64,000 nt of DNA, taken from the NCBI GenBank assembly GCA_017457865.1, contig JAFTGN010000052.1, positions 1-64,000 of the forward strand, in the 5' to 3' direction. Positions 25,526 through 33,827 of the stretch are shown here, piece after piece. The DNA comes from Lachnospiraceae bacterium. GTDB taxonomy: Bacteria > Bacillota > Clostridia > Lachnospirales > Lachnospiraceae. The first letter of the stretch is position 1, and each line of letters opens with the position of its first letter. A program made the translations under genes and the position numbers. The notes beneath the pieces are model-generated. The model saw only the letters and a program-made list of their open reading frames with translations, did not search any database and had not been told where the DNA came from.

Positions 25526-26284
25526 ATGCAGAATTATAAAATGATCCTGGCATATGATGGCAGCCGATACGATGGCTGGCAGAAGCAGGGAAATACAGGA
25601 AACACCATTCAGGGAAAATTGGAAACGCTGCTCACCAGATTGAATGGTGCGAAGGTGGAAGTCAATGGATCTGGCAGAACCGATGCCGGTGTCCATGCCA
25701 AAGGGCAGACGGCCAGTTTGGTCATGGACACAGAGTGGGACTGTCATGTATTACAGGAGACTTGTAACCGATATCTGCCAAAAGATATTGTGGTATTGTC
25801 TTTGGAACAGGCACCGCCCAGATTTCATGCACGGTTAAATGCCAAAGGCAAAATTTATACCTACCGCATCGGCACCTCCCACATTCGAAATGTATTTGAA
25901 CGAAATTACCTGTATGACTATGGAAAGCCCCTGGATGTAGCAGCCATGAGACAGGCAGCAGTATTGCTGACAGGAACCCATGACTTTCAAAGTTTCTGCA
26001 GTGCCAAACCAGGGAAAAAGTCTACAGTGCGGACTCTTTATGACATTGCCATCACCGAAACAGACAGGGAAGTACGCCTGCGGTTTCATGGAAATGGTTT
26101 TCTGTATCATATGGTGCGGATTCTCACAGGTACACTGATTGAGGTAGGCAATGGGAGCCGCAGGTGTGAGGAACTGCCGGACATTCTGGCGGCAAGAGAC
26201 CGGAAGAAAGCCGGTTTTCTGGCACCGCCGGAAGGGCTGACGTTGATGGAAGTGGAGTATGATCAGAAAATACAGAATCAATAA
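25526..26284 (+). CDS. truA: tRNA pseudouridine(38-40) synthase
   Basis: 252 residues. The catalytic aspartate is in GSGRTDAGVHAKGQ; LAYDGSRYDGWQKQ and LYHMVRILTGTLIEVG are the other TruA signatures. It isomerises uridines 38-40 in the anticodon stem-loop of many tRNAs. A small unknown gene follows after 21 nt. Confidence 0.96.
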   Translation: MQNYKMILAYDGSRYDGWQKQGNTGNTIQGKLETLLTRLNGAKVEVNGSGRTDAGVHAKGQTASLVMDTEWDCHVLQETCNRYLPKDIVVLSLEQAPPRFHARLNAKGKIYTYRIGTSHIRNVFERNYLYDYGKPLDVAAMRQAAVLLTGTHDFQSFCSAKPGKKSTVRTLYDIAITETDREVRLRFHGNGFLYHMVRILTGTLIEVGNGSRRCEELPDILAARDRKKAGFLAPPEGLTLMEVEYDQKIQNQ

Positions 26285-26305
26285 CAGAAAAAGGAGAAAA
26301 GAAAA

Positions 26306-26530
26306 ATGCAGAAACAGTTCGTACAGTTGAAAACAGCCATGATGGGATTAGAGGAATCTGACAGAGAGATTTTAAATGGATTGCTCAAGAAGCTGGAAAA
26401 GCATAAGAAACTGGATGGAGAGGAAGCAGAAGAGTATGTGGATTTTCTGCTTGGTCTGGCAGCAGAATGTGAAGATGTGCCGGAACAGGCAATTTATGAT
26501 GTGGTAGAGTATATCCAGGAGCAGGGGTAA
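26306..26530 (+). CDS. Small acidic helical protein of unknown function
   Basis: 74 residues, with AAAGGAG upstream and no membrane segment. The sequence is acidic and helical (SDREILNGLLKKLEKHKKLDGEEAEEY). I do not recognise the family. It is just downstream of truA and precedes a terminator, so it is probably cotranscribed with truA. Confidence 0.7.
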   Translation: MQKQFVQLKTAMMGLEESDREILNGLLKKLEKHKKLDGEEAEEYVDFLLGLAAECEDVPEQAIYDVVEYIQEQG

Positions 26531-26577
26531 ATCAGCGTTGCTGGCAGCAGAGTCTTGATTACGTGGCAGCATTTAAG

Positions 26578-26619
26578 GAACACTGCGAAACAGAGAGTTG
26601 CTTTGTAGTGTTCTTTTTT
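26578..26619 (+). terminator. Intrinsic terminator of the truA operon
   Basis: GAACACT (26578-26584) pairs with AGTGTTC (26607-26613), followed by TTTTTT to 26619. Confidence 0.7.
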
Positions 26620-26644
26620 GTGTGATAGGAAATTTCTATTACAC

Positions 26645-26675
26645 AAAAAAACAAGCAGGATATGCATCCTGCTTG
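26645..26675 (-). terminator. Terminator of the tRNA-Gln gene
   Basis: On the minus strand, CAAGCAGGA and TCCTGCTTG (26667-26675, 26652-26660) form a 9-bp stem followed by a T-run (26645-26650). Confidence 0.85.
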
Positions 26676-26678
26676 AAG

Positions 26679-26750
26679 CTGGGCTGCAAGGATTCGAACC
26701 TTGAAATGCTGGAGTCAGAGTCCAGTGCCTTACCATTTGGCGACAACCCA
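26679..26750 (-). tRNA. tRNA-Gln (anticodon CTG)
   Basis: The minus strand folds as a standard cloverleaf: acceptor TGGGTTG/CAGCCCA with discriminator G, D arm GCC...GGC, anticodon stem CTGGA/TCCAG with loop CTCTGAC (anticodon CTG) and T arm with GGTTCGAATCC. CCA is not encoded. It is a lone gene with its own promoter and terminator. The CTG anticodon reads CAG; a TTG-anticodon tRNA must exist elsewhere. Confidence 0.95.
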
Positions 26751-26790
26751 AAGTGTTTTATTTTAAGTCGTGTCCCTCACGACATGACTT

Positions 26791-26819
26791 ATTATATAAC
26801 ACCCTCTGGAATTTTGCAA
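26791..26819 (-). promoter_or_regulatory. tRNA-Gln promoter
   Basis: Minus strand TTGCAA (26814-26819), 17-nt spacer, TATAAT (26791-26796). A small hairpin (GTCGTG/CACGAC, about 26767-26783) lies between promoter and tRNA. Confidence 0.85.
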
Positions 26820-26948
26820 GCACTTTTTTGAATTTTTTTGCAAAAAATATAGATTTGTGCAAATTGTTTATTGGCAATCAAAAAAGTACGCACAAAACAT
26901 ACAAATTATACACATTCTGCAAGCGGAATCGTGACTTCTGAGCCGTTG

Positions 26949-28391
26949 TTATTTCTGCTCCTTTGCATGTGCGTTCAACAGATCCTGCTTTAACTGATAC
27001 ATAATTGGTGTGAAGTCTAAGTAGTGGGTATGTGGATTTTCAAAACGCTTTTCTTCATCCCATACTTCGTGATCCAACTGATGCTTGACATAGGCCCGGA
27101 TTTCCTGTAAGGAAGGAGACTGGTAAACCTGCACCCCATCCTGGAATACGGTCACATGAAGCTTTTTGGCAGTGTAATGTTCCAGAACCAGATTTTTCCA
27201 TGGCTTGTTTGGATTGATCACTTTCAGTGGCTTGGTAAAATCTAATTCTTCATCATATGTAGCTAATAAATCGGAAATGCCAATACCGTTCTGATAAATA
27301 CGGTACAGAGATTTCTTGCCCGGATTGGTGATCTTTTCTACATTTTCGGAAATCTTGATGCGTGGCTGGAAGACTCCATTTTCCTCTACTGCCACCAGTT
27401 TATAGACACCGCCGAATACCGGGTCAGACTTGGCAGTGATCAGACGTTCGCCTACACCGTAAGAGTCGATGCATGCGCCCTGGTTGTTCAGAGATTCGAT
27501 TAAGTGCTCGTCTACACTGTTAGATACCACGATCTTGCAGTCTTCACAGCCAGCTGCATCCAGAATTTTTCTCACTTTCTTGGATAGGTAAGCCAGGTCA
27601 CCACTGTCGATGCGGATGCCTTTCAGACGCTTGCCCATCGGCTCTAATACTTCTTTTGCGACTTTGATGGCATTGATAATACCGCTGTCCAATACATCAT
27701 AGGTATCGATCAGTAAGGTACAGCTGTCTGGATAGATTTCTGCATATGCCTGAAATGCCTCATATTCAGAAGGGAAAAACTGAACCCAGCTGTGGGCCAT
27801 GGTGCCAACAGCCGGAATACCGAACAATTCATCGGCACTGGTAGTGGCAGTGGCATCTGCACCGCCGATGAATGCGGCTCTGGCACCAAGCTCTGCGGCA
27901 TCCGGTCCCTGGGCACGGCGTGCGCCAAACTCCATCATGACAGCATTTCCGGCAGCGCGGCAGATCCGGTTGGTCTTAGTGGCAATGAGAGACTGATGAT
28001 TGATGGTCAGCAGCAGCATGGTTTCGATGAGCTGTGCATCGATGAGAGGCGCGATCACTGTCAGCAAAGGCGTGTTAGGATATACGATAGTACCTTCCGG
28101 AACTGCTTCTATGGTGCCTTTGAAGTGGAAATTGGACAGATATTCCAGAAAACCTTCGTCAAACATGTTTCGCCCTCGTAAATAGGCAATATCATCCTCA
28201 GTAAAATGCATGTTGTTGATATAGTCGATGACCTGCTGCAGACCGGCACAGATGGCAAAGCCGCCCTGATCCGGGTTGCTGCGGTAAAATACGTCAAATA
28301 CCACTTTGGTATCTTTGAAGCCTTTGACAAAGTAACCGTTTGCCATGGTCAGTTCATAAAAATCCATTAACATTGTCAGGTTTCTCATCAT
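26949..28391 (-). CDS. pncB: Nicotinate phosphoribosyltransferase
   Basis: 480 residues from the ATG at 28391 (AAAGGAG 8 nt upstream). Forms nicotinate mononucleotide from nicotinate, PRPP and ATP in NAD salvage. Visible family features are MDFYELTMANGYF, EFGARRAQGPDAA, GTMAHSWVQ and LKGIRIDSGDLAYLSKK. It is the last gene of nrtR-pncA-pncB, starting 2 nt after the pncA stop. Confidence 0.96.
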   Translation of the reverse strand: MMRNLTMLMDFYELTMANGYFVKGFKDTKVVFDVFYRSNPDQGGFAICAGLQQVIDYINNMHFTEDDIAYLRGRNMFDEGFLEYLSNFHFKGTIEAVPEGTIVYPNTPLLTVIAPLIDAQLIETMLLLTINHQSLIATKTNRICRAAGNAVMMEFGARRAQGPDAAELGARAAFIGGADATATTSADELFGIPAVGTMAHSWVQFFPSEYEAFQAYAEIYPDSCTLLIDTYDVLDSGIINAIKVAKEVLEPMGKRLKGIRIDSGDLAYLSKKVRKILDAAGCEDCKIVVSNSVDEHLIESLNNQGACIDSYGVGERLITAKSDPVFGGVYKLVAVEENGVFQPRIKISENVEKITNPGKKSLYRIYQNGIGISDLLATYDEELDFTKPLKVINPNKPWKNLVLEHYTAKKLHVTVFQDGVQVYQSPSLQEIRAYVKHQLDHEVWDEEKRFENPHTHYLDFTPIMYQLKQDLLNAHAKEQK

Positions 28392-28393
28392 TC

Positions 28394-28948
28394 TCAATTC
28401 TCCTTTCGTAAAATGCGTATCTGGCACATTTCCATAGTGGTCAGTGCGGCTTCATGTGTAGCAGGAGTGACTCCGGCACAGCAGGAAGCGTGGACGGAAA
28501 TAGGAACTTCCGGAAAAGCGGCTTTTAACAACAATGCGTTGGACACCACGCAAATGTCTGTGCAAAGACCGCATAGCTCGATGGAAGCGATGGGGTGTGT
28601 TTTGGCAGACTGTTGTAATTGCTGTACCAGATCCAGACTGCCAAAAGTAGGCTTTTCTACATAGGTACAGCCGCAGGCATCCAGTGCAGTCTGTATGGCA
28701 GGATCCAGTGCATGTCCTCTGGTTCCCCGGATACAGTGGAGCACGGGAAGATGTCTGCCTTCTGCAGTGTCTAAGTACTGTTCGGTGTGGGTGTCTAGTG
28801 TGGCATACAGAATTCCGGCAGGATCTGCTGCATAAGAACGGATTCTGGAAAGGACAGAAGGAATGATCTGTACTGCTTCCGGCGTTCCTAAACTTCCATC
28901 AATGAAATCATGCTGCATGTCGACTACAATTAAAATGTTTTGTTCCAT
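28394..28948 (-). CDS. pncA: Nicotinamidase-type isochorismatase-family hydrolase
   Basis: 184 residues from the ATG at 28948 (GGAGG upstream; longer starts lack one). The catalytic triad is D (VVDMQHDF), K (EKPTFGS) and C (LCGLCTDICV), and DTHTEQY with LPVLHC supply the probable metal ligands. The operon position between nrtR and pncB supports nicotinamide deamidation to nicotinate rather than another isochorismatase-type reaction. Confidence 0.9.
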   Translation of the reverse strand: MEQNILIVVDMQHDFIDGSLGTPEAVQIIPSVLSRIRSYAADPAGILYATLDTHTEQYLDTAEGRHLPVLHCIRGTRGHALDPAIQTALDACGCTYVEKPTFGSLDLVQQLQQSAKTHPIASIELCGLCTDICVVSNALLLKAAFPEVPISVHASCCAGVTPATHEAALTTMEMCQIRILRKEN

Positions 28949-29059
28949 AGTGCCTCCATTGAAATACAGGTTCTGCAATGTGGTGTGGATTGCAGAGTGG
29001 TAAAAAGGTGACAGAGCAGGCGGATGAGGTTCTCTTTGGAATGGGAACACCCATTGTGC

Positions 29060-29908
29060 TCAAAACCCGGCAGTATATTGGTCGTTGAACCGGTAATACT
29101 TTCCGGGGCGGTAGTTGACACCGGATTCTTTGCGGCCGGTATCCAGGACCAGGGGGGCGATTTTTTTGCGGAAATTTGCTTTCAGCAGTTTTCTGCCCAG
29201 AATGGCCTCGTAGACTTTTTGCAGTGTACTTAATGTAAATTCTTCCGGCATCAGACGGAATACCAGTGGGGTGTATTCGATTTTGTTTCGCAGCCGTGTT
29301 AGGGCAGTGTATAAAATCTGTACATGGTCAAAGGCAAGCATCTGGGCATCCAGCGGCAAAAAAACCGGATTCACTGGAGATGAAACACACTGGTAACGGA
29401 TGGTGATGTCTTTTTCACTGTTGTATAACTGTAACAGCAAGCCAGCCTGTTTCTCTGTGAGACGGATGGAAAACCATGCAGCGTCCATTGCATCATCTCC
29501 GGCTTTGGCAGTCAGATCTTCTTTGTTTACAAGTGCCATATAGGATGTGGAGATGACACGCATTCTTGGATCCCGGTGAACAGCCCCCCAGGTGTACAGT
29601 TGTTCCAGATACAGATTTTCCAGGCCGGTTTCCTCCCGCAATTCCCGTTTGGCGGCATCATCCAACGATTCATCAATGTCTACAAATCCACCGGGAATGG
29701 CCCACTGGTGCAGAAAAGGATGATTTTTTCTTTGAATCAGTAAGACTTCCAATTCCTGATCGGCACTTTTTCGCAGATTCGCATTGGCCAGAGAATCGAT
29801 GGCAAAAACGATCATATCCACAGTGACAGATGGCCGGGGATAAATTCCGGGCTGGTAAGCCGCCAGAAATTCGGCTTCCGTGAGCCCTTTTTCATCACGC
29901 AGTTCCAT
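29060..29908 (-). CDS. nrtR: NrtR-like regulator: NUDIX domain plus winged helix
   Basis: 282 residues from the ATG at 29908 (AAAGGAG upstream). Residues 25-170 form a NUDIX domain with an intact Gx5Ex7REUxEExGU box (G74-L96, GGFVDIDE ... RELREETGL), so ADP-ribose hydrolysis cannot be excluded. The C-terminal ~75 residues (FRLMPEEFTLSTLQKVYEAI) match the DNA-binding winged helix of NrtR, the ADP-ribose-responsive repressor of NAD genes. It heads the operon with pncA and pncB, and a palindrome overlaps its promoter. Confidence 0.88.
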   Translation of the reverse strand: MELRDEKGLTEAEFLAAYQPGIYPRPSVTVDMIVFAIDSLANANLRKSADQELEVLLIQRKNHPFLHQWAIPGGFVDIDESLDDAAKRELREETGLENLYLEQLYTWGAVHRDPRMRVISTSYMALVNKEDLTAKAGDDAMDAAWFSIRLTEKQAGLLLQLYNSEKDITIRYQCVSSPVNPVFLPLDAQMLAFDHVQILYTALTRLRNKIEYTPLVFRLMPEEFTLSTLQKVYEAILGRKLLKANFRKKIAPLVLDTGRKESGVNYRPGKYYRFNDQYTAGF

Positions 29909-30026
29909 AAAAACTCCTTTCCAAAGATGATATGTAATGAGGCAATTGTTCGATTTTGGAATGAAAGAAGCATTTCCGTTTCCTGCAAAATCGGACGATA
30001 GCATTGCTTAGTATGATTTGAATACC

Positions 30027-30066
30027 ATCTACATAGTATTATAATTATACTATGTAGATTTGTCAA
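30027..30066 (-). promoter_or_regulatory. Promoter of nrtR-pncA-pncB with overlapping palindromic operator
   Basis: On the minus strand there is a perfect consensus promoter: TTGACA (30061-30066), 17-nt spacer, TATAAT (30038-30043). A palindrome with perfect 12-bp arms, ATCTACATAGTA and TACTATGTAGAT (30027-30059), covers the spacer and -10. Repressor binding there would block RNA polymerase, and NrtR is the obvious candidate. Confidence 0.9.
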
Positions 30067-30077
30067 TAGAAAATTGA

Positions 30078-30106
30078 TTGTACCTTTGGAAAAGCTGTGT
30101 TATACT
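30078..30106 (+). promoter_or_regulatory. Promoter for the acyl-ACP thioesterase operon
   Basis: TTGTAC (30078-30083), 17-nt spacer, TATACT (30101-30106), diverging from the nrtR promoter. The remainder of the 303-nt gap 29909-30211 holds nothing recognised. Confidence 0.6.
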
Positions 30107-30211
30107 GATGTGTGGCCGAAAACGGACAGCGTGTAATGGTTCAGAACCTGTGATTGGGCAGCGGGAAGGGATGATTGCACAAAGACTTTACGAATATGGG
30201 GGATGACTGGA

Positions 30212-30922
30212 ATGTATGAGATGCATACAAGAGTAAGGTATACGGAACTGGATGAGTATGGAAAATTGTCGATTGGCAGTCTGGTGGATTTGTTGCAGGA
30301 CACCAGTACATTTCACTCAGAGGATTTACAGGTAGGATACCAGTATTTACAGGAGAAGGGACTGGTGTGGATGGTCAGCTTCTGGCAGATCGTCATAGAC
30401 CGGATGCCTAAATTTCTGGAGCACATTGCGGTAGGAACTGCTGCTTATGAATTTACACCGGCATTTGGAATGCGTAATTTTGCAGTGAAAGATGAAGCAG
30501 GAAAATATCTGGTGAAGGCAAACTCTTACTGGGTGATGGTAAACCGCAATACCGGACATCCGGTGCGGATTCCGAAGGAGGAGGCAGAACCATACAAAAT
30601 AGAGAAAAAGCTGGATATGGACTATGCACCGAGAAAAATAGCGATTCCAGAGGAACAGATACAGTTGGATGCGCTTACCGTGTGCAGGCACCATCTGGAT
30701 ACCAATCTCCATGTGAACAATGGTCAGTATATTAAGATTGCATTGGAACAGCTGCCGGCAAAGATTGACATTGGAGAGTTGCGAGTAGAATACCGCAGGC
30801 AGGCAATACTGGGAGATGTGATCGTGCCCTGGATCAGTGAGGAAGAAGACCGGTATGTGGTGGAACTGAGCAATGAGGAAAAGAAGCCTTATGCAGTGGC
30901 GGCTTTTTATAAGAAAAGATGA
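30212..30922 (+). CDS. Acyl-ACP thioesterase
   Basis: 236 residues from ATG 30212 (spacing from GGGGG fits better than ATG 30203). Residues 5-130 form the first hot-dog fold (RVRYTELDEYGKLSI), residues ~150-236 the second (RHHLDTNLHVNNGQYI). The family (FatA-type) releases fatty acids from acyl carrier protein. The conserved HHLDTNxHVNN motif carries the expected Asn/His of the active site. The next gene starts 13 nt downstream, indicating cotranscription. Confidence 0.88.
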   Translation: MYEMHTRVRYTELDEYGKLSIGSLVDLLQDTSTFHSEDLQVGYQYLQEKGLVWMVSFWQIVIDRMPKFLEHIAVGTAAYEFTPAFGMRNFAVKDEAGKYLVKANSYWVMVNRNTGHPVRIPKEEAEPYKIEKKLDMDYAPRKIAIPEEQIQLDALTVCRHHLDTNLHVNNGQYIKIALEQLPAKIDIGELRVEYRRQAILGDVIVPWISEEEDRYVVELSNEEKKPYAVAAFYKKR

Positions 30923-30935
30923 GAAAGGAAAGCGT

Positions 30936-31772
30936 ATGATTGAACTGGGAAGAAAACAGGTATTAAAGGTATTGCGAATGAAAGATTTTGGTGGGTATCT
31001 GGGAGAAGAGGGCAGTGAAAAAAGCATTCTTCTGCCAAAGAAGCAGCTGCCGGAAGATTGTCAGGTAGGAGATGAGATAGAGGTATTTGTGTACAAAGAT
31101 TCTCAGGACAGATGGATCTGTACCACCAGTTCCCCGAAGATTTGTCTGGGACAACTGGCAGTGTTAGAAGTAGCGGAAGTAGGGAAAATCGGTGCGTTTT
31201 TGAACTGGGGATTGGAGAAAGACCTGTTGCTGCCGTATAAAGAACAGACCATCCCCGTCAAGAAGGGAGATTCCTGTCTGGTGGCATTGTATATTGACAA
31301 AAGTGAGCGCCTTTGCGCTACTATGAAGATTTATGATTATCTCAGCGCAGACAGCTCTTATCAGGTAGAAGATACAGTAACCGGTACGGTGTACCGGGTG
31401 AATCCGGAGTATGGTGCATTTGTGGCAGTGGACAACCGGTATTATGGGATGATTCCCCAGAAGGAATTGTATACAAAAGTCAGAACCGGTGAAACGGTAA
31501 CTGCGAAGGTTGCCAGAGTACGGCAGGATGGAAAACTGGATCTGCGTCTGCGGGAGCGGGCCTATCTGCAAATGGATGAGGATGCGGCATTGATTTTAGA
31601 AGCACTCCGGGCATACGATGGAGTACTGCCTTTTGGAGAAAAAGCAGACGCACAGGTCATCAAAGACCAATTGCACATTAGTAAAAGTGCATTCAAACGT
31701 GCCATAGGCAGACTGATGAAAGAAGGTAAGGTAAAGACAGGGGATACTGCCATTTATCTGATGGAACAGTAA
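30936..31772 (+). CDS. cvfB: CvfB-type S1 RNA-binding protein
   Basis: 278 residues from ATG 30936 (AAAGGAA upstream). Contains three S1/OB-like regions (about 5-65, 70-130, 145-205) and a C-terminal winged helix (LHISKSAFKRAIGRLMKEG). This layout matches CvfB/YitL, an RNA-binding regulator of gene expression in Firmicutes. The substrate RNA is unknown. Confidence 0.85.
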   Translation: MIELGRKQVLKVLRMKDFGGYLGEEGSEKSILLPKKQLPEDCQVGDEIEVFVYKDSQDRWICTTSSPKICLGQLAVLEVAEVGKIGAFLNWGLEKDLLLPYKEQTIPVKKGDSCLVALYIDKSERLCATMKIYDYLSADSSYQVEDTVTGTVYRVNPEYGAFVAVDNRYYGMIPQKELYTKVRTGETVTAKVARVRQDGKLDLRLRERAYLQMDEDAALILEALRAYDGVLPFGEKADAQVIKDQLHISKSAFKRAIGRLMKEGKVKTGDTAIYLMEQ

Positions 31773-31840
31773 AAAGTAAGAGGTAGCTGTTCGGGGATCA
31801 TGAAGGATTGTATCCCAAATAAAATTTACGGAGGATGCGT

Positions 31841-32791
31841 ATGCAAACAAAAAAAGCAAATTGGTTTATGTTGCTGGTAACGGTATTGCCCTTTTTTTAT
31901 CAACTAATTTTTGGTATGGTTCCACTGGAACTGCCGCTGTGGTTGAGATTGATGATGGGAGAATTGCTGATTCTGGTCAGCATCCTTATATACTGTGCGA
32001 TGACCAGAAAAGAGTCATTTTGGAAGCGGATTCCCCATGAGAAGCTGGGCATACGGGTGATGTTGCTGATTGTTCTGTACACACTGCTGACCTCTCCTTT
32101 GATGGCAGTTTGTAATCTGCTGTCTCAGTTTTTGGTGCGCAATACAGCAGTTCAGGTGATGGATGTGGCAGGTGGGTTGCCTTTTGCAGTGTTGTTTTTT
32201 GCAATTGCGATTTTGCCACCCATTGTAGAGGAGTTGGGCTTTCGGGGAATCATGCTGCAAAATTACCGGGAAAGCGGTGTATGGAGTGGAATTCTGCTGT
32301 CTGCCCTGTTGTTTGGTCTGATGCATATGAATCTAAACCAGATGTTGTATGCATTTGTATTGGGGATTCTGATGGCGCTGCTGGTAGAAGCCACAAACTC
32401 GATCTTTTCTTCCATGCTCATGCATTTTTTGATCAATGGCAGCAATGTGCTGATGATGTATTCCAGTTTCCAGGCTGCGGAAGGTTCCACCCAGGAACTG
32501 TATGATGCCTCTCTGGCGGAATTAGGGATTTCTCATGAGATGCTTCTGGTGGTTGCTGTTCTCATGTTTTTGATTTTTGCAGTAGCAGGAATTGCACTGG
32601 CAGTGCCGGTATATAAAAAGATTGCCAGCCTGTCCGGTAGAGAAGGCTATATTCGTGCCCTGTTCAAAGGGAATGTGCAGCCTTCCCGGAAAGACAGAAG
32701 AATGACCATTCCGTTGATCCTTGCCATTGTCTGCAGTGTGGCATACATTGTTTTTGATACATTAGTGCAAATGGGGATTATACGTTTGTGA
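31841..32791 (+). CDS. CPBP family intramembrane glutamic protease
   Basis: 316 residues from ATG 31841 (CGGAGG 6 nt upstream). About eight membrane helices. Motifs typical of the Rce1/CPBP family are EELGFR (E130, E131, R135), FGLMH (H162) and the HFLIN (H195-N199). Members modify or degrade membrane peptides, often bacteriocin-related or regulatory; no such substrate gene is adjacent. Confidence 0.87.
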   Translation: MQTKKANWFMLLVTVLPFFYQLIFGMVPLELPLWLRLMMGELLILVSILIYCAMTRKESFWKRIPHEKLGIRVMLLIVLYTLLTSPLMAVCNLLSQFLVRNTAVQVMDVAGGLPFAVLFFAIAILPPIVEELGFRGIMLQNYRESGVWSGILLSALLFGLMHMNLNQMLYAFVLGILMALLVEATNSIFSSMLMHFLINGSNVLMMYSSFQAAEGSTQELYDASLAELGISHEMLLVVAVLMFLIFAVAGIALAVPVYKKIASLSGREGYIRALFKGNVQPSRKDRRMTIPLILAIVCSVAYIVFDTLVQMGIIRL

Positions 32792-32822
32792 AAATTAGAA
32801 TATACCTGGTGCTGCGTATTGG

Positions 32823-33275
32823 TCAATGCTGTCCGTGGGAATCAGGAGATTCTGATTGACGGCGAATTTTTTTGTTGCTTCTGCTCCGGCTGTGCAGTAA
32901 ATATGTACGAATTAACTCATAGCAGGCTTCCAGCTCTGCTTCAGTACACGTACCAAGAACCACATCCAGGTCATGGCGCACACCGTAATCATAATCTGTA
33001 CTTTCCCGAATATATTGTTGCAGGGAAAGATCCTGTAAGGTGGTGCCTTCTAACAGATAATCATAAGAGAGATTCAAATGTTTGTGTAGCTTTGACAATA
33101 TATTAGAAGAAATGGAACGGCTGCCCCGTTCCAGGGCACCAAGGTAACTGGTGGAAATACCAAGAACTTTACTGAGCTGGGCTTGTGTCATGCCCAGCTT
33201 TTTGCGTTCTTCTCGAATTCTTTTGCCAATAGTAGTGGGGGTATGATACGTTAAATTCGGCTGTGCCATACTCAT
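32823..33275 (-). CDS. XRE-family transcriptional regulator
   Basis: 150 residues. Residues 14-70 form a Cro/CI helix-turn-helix (GKRIREERKKLGMTQAQLSKVLGISTSYLGALERG), followed by a helical C-terminus with a basic serine/arginine tail. No cognate operator was identified. AAAGGA precedes the ATG. Divergent from msmK across a long AT-rich gap. Confidence 0.85.
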   Translation of the reverse strand: MSMAQPNLTYHTPTTIGKRIREERKKLGMTQAQLSKVLGISTSYLGALERGSRSISSNILSKLHKHLNLSYDYLLEGTTLQDLSLQQYIRESTDYDYGVRHDLDVVLGTCTEAELEACYELIRTYLLHSRSRSNKKIRRQSESPDSHGQH

Positions 33276-33827
33276 AAATGTCCTTTCTGATCTGCGCTGT
33301 TCCTGTGGAGGAGACGGCAGGTTTCTTTTATGGTAGAATGCCTATGTGAATACCCCGGAAAAAGTATTACAATGTTGACATTCATGCGGGATTGCGTTTA
33401 TTATATATGCTGTAGGCTAAAAAATAAAGCCGATAAAATGCATAAAAAATAAGCCAACAATTTGTCGAATCGGAGAGAAAAAAGTCGACATAAGTCATAA
33501 TTCACGAATTCTGGAAAGAAAAAGAAAACAAAATGGATATTTTTTGGGTAAAAATCAGAGAAAGATGTCGAAAGTGAAATAAGATTATGAAAAATGCATA
33601 GAAACGTATGAAAAAAAAGGAGTAGAATTAAAAACATGTCTAAATTATCACAATAAAAGGTACATAAAAAATCTTTGAGGACAATTTGCATAACTTTATG
33701 AAGTTCTTTTTGGTTAAATAAAATATAGCTAAATCGGTCTGTTTCCGTTATTATAGTTACAGATGAAAGTTGGGGAGGCAATAAGTAGTCGATCATATTT
33801 AGTTGTATTAATTAGGAGGAAAGTGTT
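33276..33827. other. 552-nt AT-rich intergenic region upstream of msmK
   Basis: No protein or known RNA was recognised. A strong plus-strand promoter is at 33375-33404, which would give a leader of about 415 nt before msmK. Short open frames (for example 13 codons near 33533) have no good ribosome binding site. The region could hold a long regulatory leader or an unrecognised small RNA. Confidence 0.5.
33375..33404 (+). promoter_or_regulatory. Strong promoter upstream of msmK
   Basis: TTGACA (33375-33380), 18-nt spacer, TATTAT (33399-33404). Confidence 0.6.
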
